NCBI GenBank assembly: GCA_016789955.1
Contig: JAEUPB010000050.1
Location: 1 to 39,782 of the forward strand
Length of the DNA: 39,782 nt
Reading direction: 5' to 3'
From: Rubrivivax sp.
GTDB taxonomy: Bacteria > Pseudomonadota > Gammaproteobacteria > Burkholderiales > Burkholderiaceae_C
Position numbers and translations under genes: made by a program
The notes under the pieces: model-generated
Seen by the model: the letters and a program-made list of their open reading frames with translations, nothing else
Told to the model about the DNA's origin: nothing
Database searches by the model: none
Shown: positions 10,382 to 19,728 of the stretch, piece after piece
How positions within the stretch are numbered: position 1 is the stretch's first letter
How the letters are laid out: each line of letters opens with the position of its first letter

Positions 10382-10992
10382 ACCGCACGACGCGACGGTT
10401 GTCCGTCGCCGGCCCGGCAGGCGCCATCGAGTGCGCTGTCGACGACACCTCGGCACCCAGTCGCGGCACGGCCGTGTTGTGCCACCCGCATCCCCAGTTC
10501 GGCGGCACGATGGACAACAAGGTCGTGCAGACGATGGCCCGGGCGCTCGTGCAGGTCGGCTATCGCGCGGTGCGCTTCAACTTCCGCGGGGTCGGGAGTT
10601 CGCAAGGCGCCTGGAACGAAGGGCTTGGCGAGGTCGACGATGCCCTCGCGGTGATCAACGATTCGATCGCCGCCACCGAGGGCGAATGGGTGCTCGGCGG
10701 CTTCTCCTTCGGCGGATACGTCGCCGCGGCCGCGGCCTCTCGTCTCGGCCCGACCCGAACGGTCCGCCGGCTCGTGCTGGTAGGCCCGGCCGTGCAGAAC
10801 TTTCCCGTTCCTGCCGTTCCAGCCGACACGCTGGTGGTGCATGGCGAGCACGACGAGGTGGTGCCGCTCGCGGCGGTCCTCGACTGGGCCCGCCCGCAGT
10901 CACTGCCGGTCACCGTGGTGCCGGGCGGCGGACACTTCTTTCACGGGCAGTTGCCGCTGCTCAAGCAGATCATCACGGGCGCATGGCACTAG
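10378..10992 (+). CDS. Alpha/beta hydrolase of the small dienelactone-hydrolase-like group
   Basis: A 204-residue cytoplasmic protein with a complete catalytic triad: nucleophile in GGFSFGG (Ser110), acid in HGEHDEVVP (Asp159) and base in GGGHFFH (His186). The CHPHPQFGGTMDNKVV segment (35-50) and NFRGVGSSQG (68-77) are characteristic of a family found widely in proteobacteria with no assigned substrate. It is coupled to the ferredoxin gene by an ATGA overlap. Carboxylesterase or thioesterase activity is possible but unproven. Confidence 0.85.
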   Translation: MNRTTRRLSVAGPAGAIECAVDDTSAPSRGTAVLCHPHPQFGGTMDNKVVQTMARALVQVGYRAVRFNFRGVGSSQGAWNEGLGEVDDALAVINDSIAATEGEWVLGGFSFGGYVAAAAASRLGPTRTVRRLVLVGPAVQNFPVPAVPADTLVVHGEHDEVVPLAAVLDWARPQSLPVTVVPGGGHFFHGQLPLLKQIITGAWH

Positions 10993-11029
10993 CCGCCCCG
11001 CGACGATCGCCTCCTCTCGATTCGATTCC

Positions 11030-12187
11030 ATGAAGTCCTTCGTCCCCTGGGTGGCGGCGCTCGCGCTGTCGCTGTTCCACGCCGTCGGCTCGGCCCAGTT
11101 GCCGCAACCGCCCGAGATCGCCGCGCGCCAGTACCTGCTGATCGACGTCACCAGCCAGCAGGTGCTGGCTGAGCGCGACGCCGATGCGCAGGCCGATCCG
11201 GCATCGCTGACGAAGCTGATGACGGCCTATCTCGTCTTCAACGCCATCCGCGACGGCAAGCTGGCGCTGACGCAGAAGATCCCGGTGTCCGAGCGCGCCT
11301 GGAAGGAGCGCATCGGGGGCGGGTCGCTGATGTTCATCGACCCGAAGATGAGCCCGACCGTCGAGGAGCTGCTGCGCGGCATGATCGTGCAGAGCGGCAA
11401 CGACGCGTCGGTGGCACTGGCCGAAGCGACTGCCGGTTCCGTCGAGCAGTTCGTCACCGCGATGAACCGGCAGGCCCAGGCGTGGGGCTTCAAGACGACG
11501 CAGTTCAAGAACGTCACGGGCCTGTCGGAGGCCGGACACTACAGCAGCGCCCGCGAGGTGGCCTTCGTCGCGGTGAAGATCATCCTCGAGCATCCGACGT
11601 TCTATCCGCTGTACTCCATCCGCCAGTACACCTTCAACAACATCAAGCAGGACAACCGCAACATGCTGCTCGGGCGCGATCCCACGGTCGACGGCATGAA
11701 GACGGGCTTCACCGAGTCGGCCGGCTACTGCCTCGTGGCGAGTTCGGCGCGCGACATGCCCAACGGCAAGCGACGGCTGCTGTCGGTGGTGCTCGGCACG
11801 TCTTCGCGCGAGGCGCGAGCGGCCGAGAGCCAGAAGCTGCTCAACTGGGGTTGGCAGGCCTGGGACGGCGTGCGCCTGTTCGAGGCCGGTGCCGCGATCA
11901 GCACGGTGCCGGTGTGGAAGGGCAAGGACCCGATGGCGAAGCTCGGTGCCGAACGGGCGCTGTACGTGACGGTGCCGAAAGGCGAAGGCGACAAGCTGAA
12001 GACCGTGGTGGAGCGCACCGATCCTCTGGTGGCGCCGCTGGCCAAGGGGCAGCGCGTGGGCCAGGTCCGCATCACCACGGCCGCAGGCACGCCGGTGCAG
12101 ACGGTGCCGCTGATCGTGCAGGAGCCGGTGGAACTCGCCGGGCTGCTCGGCCGCGCGTGGGACGCGATTCGGCTCTGGGTTAAGTAG
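11030..12187 (+). CDS. dacC: D-alanyl-D-alanine carboxypeptidase, PBP5/6 type
   Basis: A low-molecular-mass penicillin-binding protein that trims the terminal D-alanine of peptidoglycan stem peptides on the outer face of the inner membrane. The 385-residue product has a signal peptide (residues 1-22), the acylation motif SLTK (Ser59, Lys62), SGN (122-124) and KTG (224-226). A beta-rich C-terminal domain follows, and the end (EPVELAGLLGRAWDAIRLWVK) is an amphipathic membrane anchor. All catalytic motifs are intact. The aminotransferase gene 44 bases downstream can make D-alanine, a sensible neighbour. Confidence 0.96.
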   Translation: MKSFVPWVAALALSLFHAVGSAQLPQPPEIAARQYLLIDVTSQQVLAERDADAQADPASLTKLMTAYLVFNAIRDGKLALTQKIPVSERAWKERIGGGSLMFIDPKMSPTVEELLRGMIVQSGNDASVALAEATAGSVEQFVTAMNRQAQAWGFKTTQFKNVTGLSEAGHYSSAREVAFVAVKIILEHPTFYPLYSIRQYTFNNIKQDNRNMLLGRDPTVDGMKTGFTESAGYCLVASSARDMPNGKRRLLSVVLGTSSREARAAESQKLLNWGWQAWDGVRLFEAGAAISTVPVWKGKDPMAKLGAERALYVTVPKGEGDKLKTVVERTDPLVAPLAKGQRVGQVRITTAAGTPVQTVPLIVQEPVELAGLLGRAWDAIRLWVK

Positions 12188-12231
12188 ACGCGGCCCGTAC
12201 GCGGCACAATTTTCGGATCCGAGGCGCGACG

Positions 12232-13110
12232 ATGAACGACAACCTTTGCTATCTCAACGGCCGCTACCTGCCGCTGGACCAGGCCCACGTGAGCGTGCTC
12301 GACCGAGGGTTCATCTTCGGCGATGGCATCTACGAGGTGCTGCCGGTGTACGGCAAGAGACTGTTCCGCTTCGACGAACATCTCGCGCGGCTGCAGCGGG
12401 GCCTGAACAAGATCCGCATCCGCAATCCGCTGGCACGCGAAGGTTGGCTCGAGCGGGCGCGCCACCTGGTGGCCGCGCTGGCCGACAAGACCGGCGCACA
12501 GGACCAACTCGTCTACATCGAGGTCACGCGCGGCGTTGCGCCGCGCGACCATGTGATGCCGGAGGGTGTGGAGCCGACCGTCTTCATGATGGTGAATCCG
12601 ATGCGCCCGCCGACAGCCGAGCAACGCCACCAGGGCGTGGCCTGCATCACCGCGCGCGACTTCCGATGGGAGCGCGGCGACATCAAGAGCGTTTCCCTGC
12701 TGGGCAACGTGCTCGCCCGGCAGATGTCGGCCGACCAGGGCGCGACGGAGACGATCATGTTCCGCGACGGCTTCCTCACCGAGGCGTCGGCGAGCAACGT
12801 GTGGGTCGTGCATGAGGGGGCGGTGCTCGGCCCGCCCAAGAGCGAACACGTGCTCGAGGGCATCCGCGTCGACCTGCTGCGCGAACTGTGCGAGGAGTGC
12901 GGCATCGCCTACAACCTGCGCCCGATCGCCGAGGCCGATGTGCACTCCGCCGACGAGGTGATGCTGAGCTCGGCGACGAAGGAGGTGCTGCCCGTCACGC
13001 GCATCGACGGCGAAGCTGTCGGGCACGGCGCGATGCGTGGCAAGCCGGGCCCCGTGTATGCGCGCCTCCACGAGGCGTACCAGCGCGCCAAGGCGGCACA
13101 GTCGATCTAG
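12232..13110 (+). CDS. dat: D-amino acid aminotransferase (class IV PLP)
   Basis: A 292-residue fold type IV aminotransferase, most likely acting on D-alanine and D-glutamate. The family signatures are LNGRYLPLDQAHVSVLDRGFIFGDGIYEV (8-36), the PLP lysine in RGDIKSVSLLGNV (Lys152), the glutamate in TEASASNVW (about 180-188) and DEVMLSSATKEVLPVT. A branched-chain or aminodeoxychorismate-lyase type cannot be fully excluded from sequence alone, but the GDIKSVSLL context and dacC neighbour favour the D-amino acid type. The start has GAGG eight bases upstream. Confidence 0.88.
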   Translation: MNDNLCYLNGRYLPLDQAHVSVLDRGFIFGDGIYEVLPVYGKRLFRFDEHLARLQRGLNKIRIRNPLAREGWLERARHLVAALADKTGAQDQLVYIEVTRGVAPRDHVMPEGVEPTVFMMVNPMRPPTAEQRHQGVACITARDFRWERGDIKSVSLLGNVLARQMSADQGATETIMFRDGFLTEASASNVWVVHEGAVLGPPKSEHVLEGIRVDLLRELCEECGIAYNLRPIAEADVHSADEVMLSSATKEVLPVTRIDGEAVGHGAMRGKPGPVYARLHEAYQRAKAAQSI

Positions 13111-13136
13111 CGTTCCACGTCGAACTCGACCGCACG

Positions 13137-13400
13137 ATGACGAACGAGTCGCTGATCGAGTACCCCAGCGCCTTTCCGATCAAGGTCATGGGGCCGGCGG
13201 CCGACGGTCTTCTCGAGGCCGTGGTCGCGATCGCGAAGCAGTTCGACCCCGGTTTCGACGCGGCCACCGTGGAGACCCGGCCCAGCAAGGCCGGCAACTA
13301 CCTCGGCATCACGATCACGATCACCGCGACCAGCCGCGAACAGCTCGACGAGCTCTACCGCACGCTGTCGACCCACCCGATGGTCAGGGTGGTCTTGTAG
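13137..13400 (+). CDS. DUF493 family protein (YbeD-like)
   Basis: An 87-residue cytoplasmic protein with the DUF493 core: the motif YPSAFPIKVMG near the start, SKAGNYLGITITITATS in the middle and LYRTLSTHPMVRVVL at the end. E. coli YbeD lies between dacA and lipB and has a small ACT-like regulatory fold; its function is not settled. Here dacC and dat precede it as expected, but lipB does not follow. Its last 17 bases overlap the convergent Sel1 gene. Confidence 0.88.
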   Translation: MTNESLIEYPSAFPIKVMGPAADGLLEAVVAIAKQFDPGFDAATVETRPSKAGNYLGITITITATSREQLDELYRTLSTHPMVRVVL

Positions 13401-14127
13401 CGGCCTCCAGCCGGGCATCGATCTCACGGACCTTGAGCGGCGCGGCATCGTCGCCGTTGCGCGCGGCCGCGTCGTACCAGTAGCGGGCCAGGCGCAGGTC
13501 GCGCGCCACGCCATCGCCCTGCTCGTACATCGACGCCAGCAGGTACTGCGCGCCCACGTCGCCCCCCTTGGCCGCCTCGCGGTACCAGTTCGCGGCCTGC
13601 GCAGCGTCCTTCGTCTCGCCGCGGCCGAGGTAGTGGGCGGTGCCCATGGCCAACTGCGCTTCCACGCTGCCCGCCACTGCAGCCCGCCGATACCAGTGCT
13701 GAGCAGCGGCCAGATCGACCGGGCCGAATCGCCCGCCCTCCCACCCCTGCCCGAGGGCGACCTGGGCCGTGACGAACCCCTGCTCCGCTGCTCGCGTGAG
13801 CAGGCGCAGGCCGGCTCGTGGATCGGGGTGCGCGGCCTCGCCGCGCAGGTGCATGACGCCGAGGTTGTAGGCCGCTGCCGGCACGCCCCGTGCCACCAAG
13901 CTGCCGAAGGCCCGCTCGGCTCGGGCGAACTCCCGGCGCTCGTAGATCGCCACGGCCCGATCGACGGCCTGCTGAGTGGGGTCGGCCGCCTGCGGTGCGC
14001 CACGGCGGCCGGCGCCTGGGGCACCGGCGTCCTGCGCAGGAACGGAATCCCATGCCCCGACCGTCAGCGCCAAAGCCATCAGCACGTACCTGATCCATCG
14101 CGCGTCCGTCACCGTATGGCTGACCAT
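13384..14127 (-). CDS. Secreted Sel1-repeat (TPR-like) protein
   Basis: A 247-residue protein with a signal peptide (about 1-31, ending SVPAQ) and four Sel1-like repeats at about 84-118, 119-154, 155-190 and 191-226. These carry the AQLALG..Y..G.G...D...A..WYRKAA pattern. A preceding helical segment (50-80) is TPR-like. Sel1 proteins are protein-binding scaffolds, often envelope-associated; no partner is identified. The start at 14127 has GGAGG eight bases upstream, so longer upstream extensions are rejected. It diverges from the ECF sigma gene and may be a target of that sigma factor, which is inference. Confidence 0.82.
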   Translation of the reverse strand: MVSHTVTDARWIRYVLMALALTVGAWDSVPAQDAGAPGAGRRGAPQAADPTQQAVDRAVAIYERREFARAERAFGSLVARGVPAAAYNLGVMHLRGEAAHPDPRAGLRLLTRAAEQGFVTAQVALGQGWEGGRFGPVDLAAAQHWYRRAAVAGSVEAQLAMGTAHYLGRGETKDAAQAANWYREAAKGGDVGAQYLLASMYEQGDGVARDLRLARYWYDAAARNGDDAAPLKVREIDARLEAATRPP

Positions 14128-14152
14128 GCGCCCATCCTCCTTGCCGCTGCTT

Positions 14153-14202
14153 TCCCGAGTGTCGCACCGGGAGTTGAATCCACCCGACCACTCGGGACGT
14201 AG
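14153..14202 (+). promoter_or_regulatory. Candidate ECF-type promoter flanked by a 9-bp inverted repeat
   Basis: In the divergent gap, TGAATCC (14175-14181) and CGTAG (14198-14202) are 16 bases apart, a spacing and composition typical of ECF sigma promoters (GC-poor -35 with AA, CGT in the -10). Arms TCCCGAGTG (14153-14161) and CACTCGGGA (14189-14197) form a 9-bp inverted repeat with a 27-base spacer that encloses the -35 and abuts the -10. It may be an autoregulated promoter with an operator. No test of this sigma factor's consensus was possible. Confidence 0.35.
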
Positions 14203-14290
14203 ACCCACCGCGGTGCCGCTGATGGGTCGGCCCGGGAGAGTGCGACATGACGGATCGGACGCAACACCGGAGCGATTCGTGGGCCACGAG

Positions 14291-15043
14291 ATGAGCCAAA
14301 GCGCGGTGCGCCTGGTGACTGCTCGGGAGGTCGGCCCATCGAACATCGAGGGATGGGAAGACCTCGAGCGGGAGGACTCACCGGCAGGACCCGACGCTGT
14401 ACCGGAGGAGTTCACCGCCATCGACGACGGCGGCAATGACGCCGCGGCCACGGCACGACGAACACCCCTTTCCGGCCTGGACGACGACACGCTGGGCGAG
14501 TTGATCCAGCGCGTGGCAGGGCGTGACGAGCGCGGCCTCGAACACCTGTACGACGCCACCAGCGCGCGCGTGCACGGCCTCGTGCTGCGCATCACCCGGC
14601 AGGGCGCGCTGGCCGAGGAGGTGGTGGAGGAAACCTACTGGCAGGTATGGCGCCAGGCGCTGCGCTTCGACCCGCTGCGTGGAAGGCCGCTGACCTGGCT
14701 GCTCGCCATGGCACGCTCGCGCGCGATCGACGCGCTACGGCGCGATCGGCGGTATGCACACGACGAACTGCCCGACGACGACGCGGCCGAGGCCCTGGCG
14801 GCGCCACCTTCGCAGGACCTGGTCGACGCGTCCCGCTCGGACGAGAGGCTGCACCGCGCCGTGGAAGCGCTGGATGCCCGAGCGCGGCAGTTCGTTGCGC
14901 TGGCCTTCTTCCGCGGCTTGACGCACGAGGAGATCGCCCAGCAGGAGAGCGTCCCGCTGGGCACGGTCAAGTCCGTGATCCGACGCGCCATGCAGCAGCT
15001 GAGGCTGCGGATCGAGCAGCCGCAGCCGGAGACGCCGCGATGA
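14291..15043 (+). CDS. ECF-type RNA polymerase sigma factor
   Basis: A 250-residue group IV sigma factor. Region 2 spans about 80-150 (EHLYDATSARVHGLVLRITRQGALAEEVVEETYWQVWRQ... with FDPLRGRPLTWLLAMARSRAIDALR). Region 4 spans about 185-240, with the helix-turn-helix LTHEEIAQQESVPLGTVKSVIRRAMQQLR. It carries a roughly 60-residue acidic N-terminal extension, which is unusual. The ATG at 14291 was chosen by length; its Shine-Dalgarno is weak, so the true start may be internal. The TGA overlaps the ATG of a cupin protein, as in RpoE-ChrR pairs, so the sigma factor is probably held inactive by its neighbour. Confidence 0.9.
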   Translation: MSQSAVRLVTAREVGPSNIEGWEDLEREDSPAGPDAVPEEFTAIDDGGNDAAATARRTPLSGLDDDTLGELIQRVAGRDERGLEHLYDATSARVHGLVLRITRQGALAEEVVEETYWQVWRQALRFDPLRGRPLTWLLAMARSRAIDALRRDRRYAHDELPDDDAAEALAAPPSQDLVDASRSDERLHRAVEALDARARQFVALAFFRGLTHEEIAQQESVPLGTVKSVIRRAMQQLRLRIEQPQPETPR

Positions 15044-15873
15044 GCGCGCCCATGGAGCCCCTGGCCTTGCCAGCCCCGCTGCGGGCAACCGATCCACTTC
15101 GCGACGAGCTCGCGCCGCTGCTGAGCGCCGCTGCTCGGCCGGCCGGGACACCAGCGGCGGCAACTCGGGCGCGGCTGCTGCACCGGATCCACCGGGCCGC
15201 TGACGCCGCGCGCCTTCTCGAGACCCACCGGCTCGCAGGGCAGGCGATGCATCCGGTCAGCCCGGGTGTCCACGTGCGCGTGCTGCATGCGGCAGCGCCG
15301 GGTGCGCCGCGGCCCGGCGAGCCGCGGCGCGCCTGGACGGTCGAGCTGGCGGCCGGCGCCCGATGGTCGCCGCCGCCGGGTGGCGACGGCTGCCAGGAAT
15401 GGCTGGTCCTTCGCGGGCAGGCGGTGGTCGACGGCGAGACGCTGTTCGAGCGCAGCCATCGGCTGGCCGGGCCCGACGCGCCGGGCTCGCTCCACAGCCC
15501 GACGGGGGCGCTGCTGATGTTCAGAGAGTCCGCCGACCCGGCAGGCACCGCGCTCGCTGGCGTGCAGCACGACCAGGCGGCGGCCTGGCAGCCCTTCGCG
15601 CCCGGCATATGGCGCCGGCTTCTGTATCGCGACGGCGGTGCAGCCAGCATGCTGTACCACGCTCTCCCTGGCGCGCAGGTACCAGGGCACTTGCACGACC
15701 ACGACGAGGAGTGCCTGATGCTCGCCGGTGAACTGTTCGCCGACGACGTGCTGCTGCGCCGTGGCGACTATCAGCTGGCCCCGGCAGGCACCCGGCACGG
15801 CGGTGTCATGACCGACACGGGCGCACTGATCTACGCCCACGGCGACGCCGATCTGCACCTGCTCATGGGCTGA
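15040..15873 (+). CDS. Cupin-domain anti-sigma-like protein (ChrR-related)
   Basis: A 277-residue protein coupled to the sigma factor by an ATGA overlap. The C-terminal part (about 205-275) is a ChrR-type cupin with GHLHDHDEECLMLAGEL (His217, His219, His221, Glu223/224) and GTRHGG (His253), a likely metal site. A degenerate second cupin-like segment lies at about 95-165. In Rhodobacter ChrR the sigma-binding domain uses a zinc site with HxxxCxxC. No such motif is present here and the only cysteines are at about 118 and 225. It may bind the sigma factor without zinc or sense a different signal. Role by context; not proven. Confidence 0.78.
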   Translation: MSAPMEPLALPAPLRATDPLRDELAPLLSAAARPAGTPAAATRARLLHRIHRAADAARLLETHRLAGQAMHPVSPGVHVRVLHAAAPGAPRPGEPRRAWTVELAAGARWSPPPGGDGCQEWLVLRGQAVVDGETLFERSHRLAGPDAPGSLHSPTGALLMFRESADPAGTALAGVQHDQAAAWQPFAPGIWRRLLYRDGGAASMLYHALPGAQVPGHLHDHDEECLMLAGELFADDVLLRRGDYQLAPAGTRHGGVMTDTGALIYAHGDADLHLLMG

Positions 15874-15902
15874 TCCGGGTTTCCACGGAGTCGCACGGCG
15901 CT

Positions 15903-15931
15903 CTTGAAGCGTTCCGGTGGATCCCTATAAT
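15903..15931 (+). promoter_or_regulatory. groESL promoter (sigma-70, overlapping a possible sigma-32 site)
   Basis: TTGAAG (15904-15909), a 16-base spacer and a perfect TATAAT (15926-15931) form a strong sigma-70 promoter. The same bases read as CTTGAA and CCCTATAAT also fit the heat-shock sigma-32 pattern (CTTGAA, about 14 bases, CCCATNT). The CIRCE operator lies directly downstream, over the predicted start site. Confidence 0.75.
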
Positions 15932-15938
15932 GCCTTTG

Positions 15939-15965
15939 CTAGCACTCGCCTCTTCTGAGTGCTAA
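15939..15965. promoter_or_regulatory. CIRCE operator (HrcA binding site)
   Basis: The inverted repeat CTAGCACTC, nine bases, GAGTGCTAA matches the CIRCE consensus TTAGCACTC-N9-GAGTGCTAA at 17 of 18 positions; only the first base differs. It covers the region just after the groESL -10, where HrcA binding would block transcription. Confidence 0.95.
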
Positions 15966-16036
15966 CGGAGTCGTAAACGATCGCTCACTGTCGTAAAGCG
16001 CTCGTTTCCATCAGCGATACCTCGCAAGGAGAACTT

Positions 16037-16327
16037 ATGAAGCTGCGTCCTCTGCACGATCGTGTGATCGTCAAGCGCCTGGAAAACGAAACGAAGACCG
16101 CCTCGGGCATCGTCATCCCCGACAACGCCGCCGAGAAGCCGGACCAAGGCGAAGTGCTGGCGGTAGGCCCCGGCAAGCGCAATGACAAGGGCGATTTCGT
16201 CGCCCTGAACATCAAGGTGGGCGACCGCGTGCTGTTCGGCAAGTACAGCGGCCAGACCGTGAAGGTCGATGGCGACGAACTGCTGGTGATGCGCGAAGAA
16301 GACCTCTTCGCCGTGGTCGAGAAGTAA
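16037..16327 (+). CDS. groES: Co-chaperonin GroES
   Basis: The 96-residue heptameric lid of the GroEL chaperonin. The sequence starts [20 protein letters not shown], has the mobile-loop region [18 protein letters not shown] (about 21-38), and ends [10 protein letters not shown], a full-length GroES. An AAGGAGAAC Shine-Dalgarno lies six bases before the ATG. It is the first gene of the CIRCE-controlled operon, 33 bases before groEL. Confidence 0.98.
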   Translation: MKLRPLHDRVIVKRLENETKTASGIVIPDNAAEKPDQGEVLAVGPGKRNDKGDFVALNIKVGDRVLFGKYSGQTVKVDGDELLVMREEDLFAVVEK

Positions 16328-18004
<1,677 letters not shown>

Positions 18005-18049
18005 GTCCATTCGAGCGGGCCCACGCGGGCCGGCTCGACTGAAACAATC

Positions 18050-18087
18050 AAAGGGCCTGCGTGCAATTGCACGCAGGCCCTTTCTCA
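18050..18087 (+). terminator. groESL terminator
   Basis: A 15-base arm AAAGGGCCTGCGTGC and its exact complement flank the loop AATT; the entire 34 bases (18050-18083) are one perfect palindrome, ending in TTTCTC on the plus strand. The strong stem and the position 46 bases after groEL mark it as the operon terminator. Confidence 0.85.
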
Positions 18088-18106
18088 TGTCCGGGAGGAG
18101 GCTGCC

Positions 18107-18112
18107 GATAAT
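18107..18112 (+). promoter_or_regulatory. -10-like hexamer close to the DUF1631 gene start
   Basis: GATAAT ends seven bases before the ATG at 18120. The gene needs its own promoter because the groESL terminator lies just upstream. There is no Shine-Dalgarno between hexamer and ATG and no clear -35, so a leaderless transcript is possible. Confidence 0.35.
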
Positions 18113-18119
18113 TGCCGGC

Positions 18120-19721
18120 ATGAGTTCCCACCGGCTGCACGCGTTCGTCGACGACGAGCTGCTCCGCGCTCCGCTGACGATGGACATGGCCCTGCAGTCC
18201 ATGATCGAAGGCTTCCAGCGCGGGGTGTCTGCACTCGCACCTGGCGAGCGCAAGGTGCTGTCCGACTTGCTCCTCTCGGTGGCGTCGCAGCGCCCGCGGA
18301 TGGTCGAGCGCTACGTGGCCTCGTTGCGTGAGCAGGTGTACGCCGAGATCGGCCGGCCGCTGCCGCCCCGCAATCCGGCGGCACCGAACATGGCGATGCG
18401 GTCGTCTGCATCGACTGTCGCCCTGGACGCCTTGTCGCTGGTCGATGACGCCGAGGTGGCCGTCGACGTGTCTCTTTCGCACGTGGTCGAGGCGATCCGG
18501 AGCGTGGCCGAGCACGAACTGCGCGAACTGCTCGCGTTCACTTCCGCCATGGAAGGCGACATGGACGTCGGCACCGACAACAACCCGTTCCGGGCCGAGA
18601 TCCAGGGCCGTGCGGTGTGGGCGGCGGCGCAGGCACTGCCGCTGTCGGGCGGGCATCAGGTGGCCTTCATGCGCCACGCGGCGATGCCGATGGCGCGGAC
18701 CCTGCGCAAGACGTATGCGGCCGCGTGCACGCGGCTGGAGAACGAAGGGCAGGAGGCCGCGGTCTACCGGACGGTGATTCCGCCGGCGGGCATGCGCACG
18801 CGCCGCGTGCTGGACGGATCTCTCACCGGGTCGATCGGAGCCGACGGCGAGCCCGCGGTCTCGACGCGCTCGATCACGGGCCGGCTGCCGCCCAGCAACC
18901 CTGCGCAGGCCAGCGCCGAACAGCAACTCGTCGATCTCCTCGGGCGCCTGTTCGAAGCCATCCTGTCAGACCGCCGCCTGCCGGCTCCGCTGCACGCGCC
19001 GATCTCCCGGCTGCAGGCCTTCGTGCAGAAGGCCACCCTCGAGAACCCGTCACTGGTCGAGCAGCGTGACCATCCGATCTGGCGCTTCATCGACCTGCTA
19101 GCCCACCTGGGCACGGTGCACCCAGGCCCGGACGAGATCGAACTCGAGCAGCTGCTGCGCTATGTCGGCAAGCTGCTCGATCAGCTCGGCGAGGAGCCAT
19201 CGCACACCGCAACCCTGTACAGCTGGGCCATCGAACGGCTGGAACAGTGGGCGTCCAAGCGCCTGAAGGAACGGATCGCCGCAGCCGCCGGCCGCATCGC
19301 CACGATGCAGGCCCTCGAGGACAAGCTGTCACGACCCGAAGCGACCGTCTCGACGATGCATGGAGCGATCGACGCGACGCACCTGGACACGGTGCCGTCG
19401 GCCCTGCTCGACGACACGGCCCGCACGGCGGAGGGCAATGCCGCCCGTTGGGCGCGCGACTTGCGCACGGGCCAATGGGTGCGCCTGTTCCACCGCGGCA
19501 GCTGGCTGCACGCCCAGTTGCTGTGGCCCGGCGAGCGCGGCGAGGTCTGGCTGTTCGCCAGTGGATCGAGCGACGAGACCTGGGCGATGCGGCGCAGTGC
19601 CATGCAGTTGCTGCGCGAGGCCCGGCTGGCCGACGTTGCGGCACCACGATCGTTGCTCGCCGACGCGATGACGTTGCTCGCCAGCCGGCGCGCCACCGCG
19701 CCGGCACCGGCGCTGGCCTGA
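18120..19721 (+). CDS. DUF1631 family protein
   Basis: A 533-residue cytoplasmic, mostly helical protein of the DUF1631 family found in gamma- and betaproteobacteria. Matching features are an N-terminal helical region with MIEGFQRGVSALAPGERKVLSDLL, a middle segment with QLVDLLGRLFEAILSDRRLP and ISRLQAFVQKATLENPSLV (about 275-320), the HPIWRFIDLLAHLG motif, and a C-terminal beta-rich tail (about 445-505) with GQWVRLFHRGSWLHAQLLWPGE, resembling a PilZ-like end. The function is not established. The start was chosen as the first ATG after the groESL terminator. It ends seven bases from the convergent engB. Confidence 0.82.
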   Translation: MSSHRLHAFVDDELLRAPLTMDMALQSMIEGFQRGVSALAPGERKVLSDLLLSVASQRPRMVERYVASLREQVYAEIGRPLPPRNPAAPNMAMRSSASTVALDALSLVDDAEVAVDVSLSHVVEAIRSVAEHELRELLAFTSAMEGDMDVGTDNNPFRAEIQGRAVWAAAQALPLSGGHQVAFMRHAAMPMARTLRKTYAAACTRLENEGQEAAVYRTVIPPAGMRTRRVLDGSLTGSIGADGEPAVSTRSITGRLPPSNPAQASAEQQLVDLLGRLFEAILSDRRLPAPLHAPISRLQAFVQKATLENPSLVEQRDHPIWRFIDLLAHLGTVHPGPDEIELEQLLRYVGKLLDQLGEEPSHTATLYSWAIERLEQWASKRLKERIAAAAGRIATMQALEDKLSRPEATVSTMHGAIDATHLDTVPSALLDDTARTAEGNAARWARDLRTGQWVRLFHRGSWLHAQLLWPGERGEVWLFASGSSDETWAMRRSAMQLLREARLADVAAPRSLLADAMTLLASRRATAPAPALA

Positions 19722-19728
19722 CGCCCAG

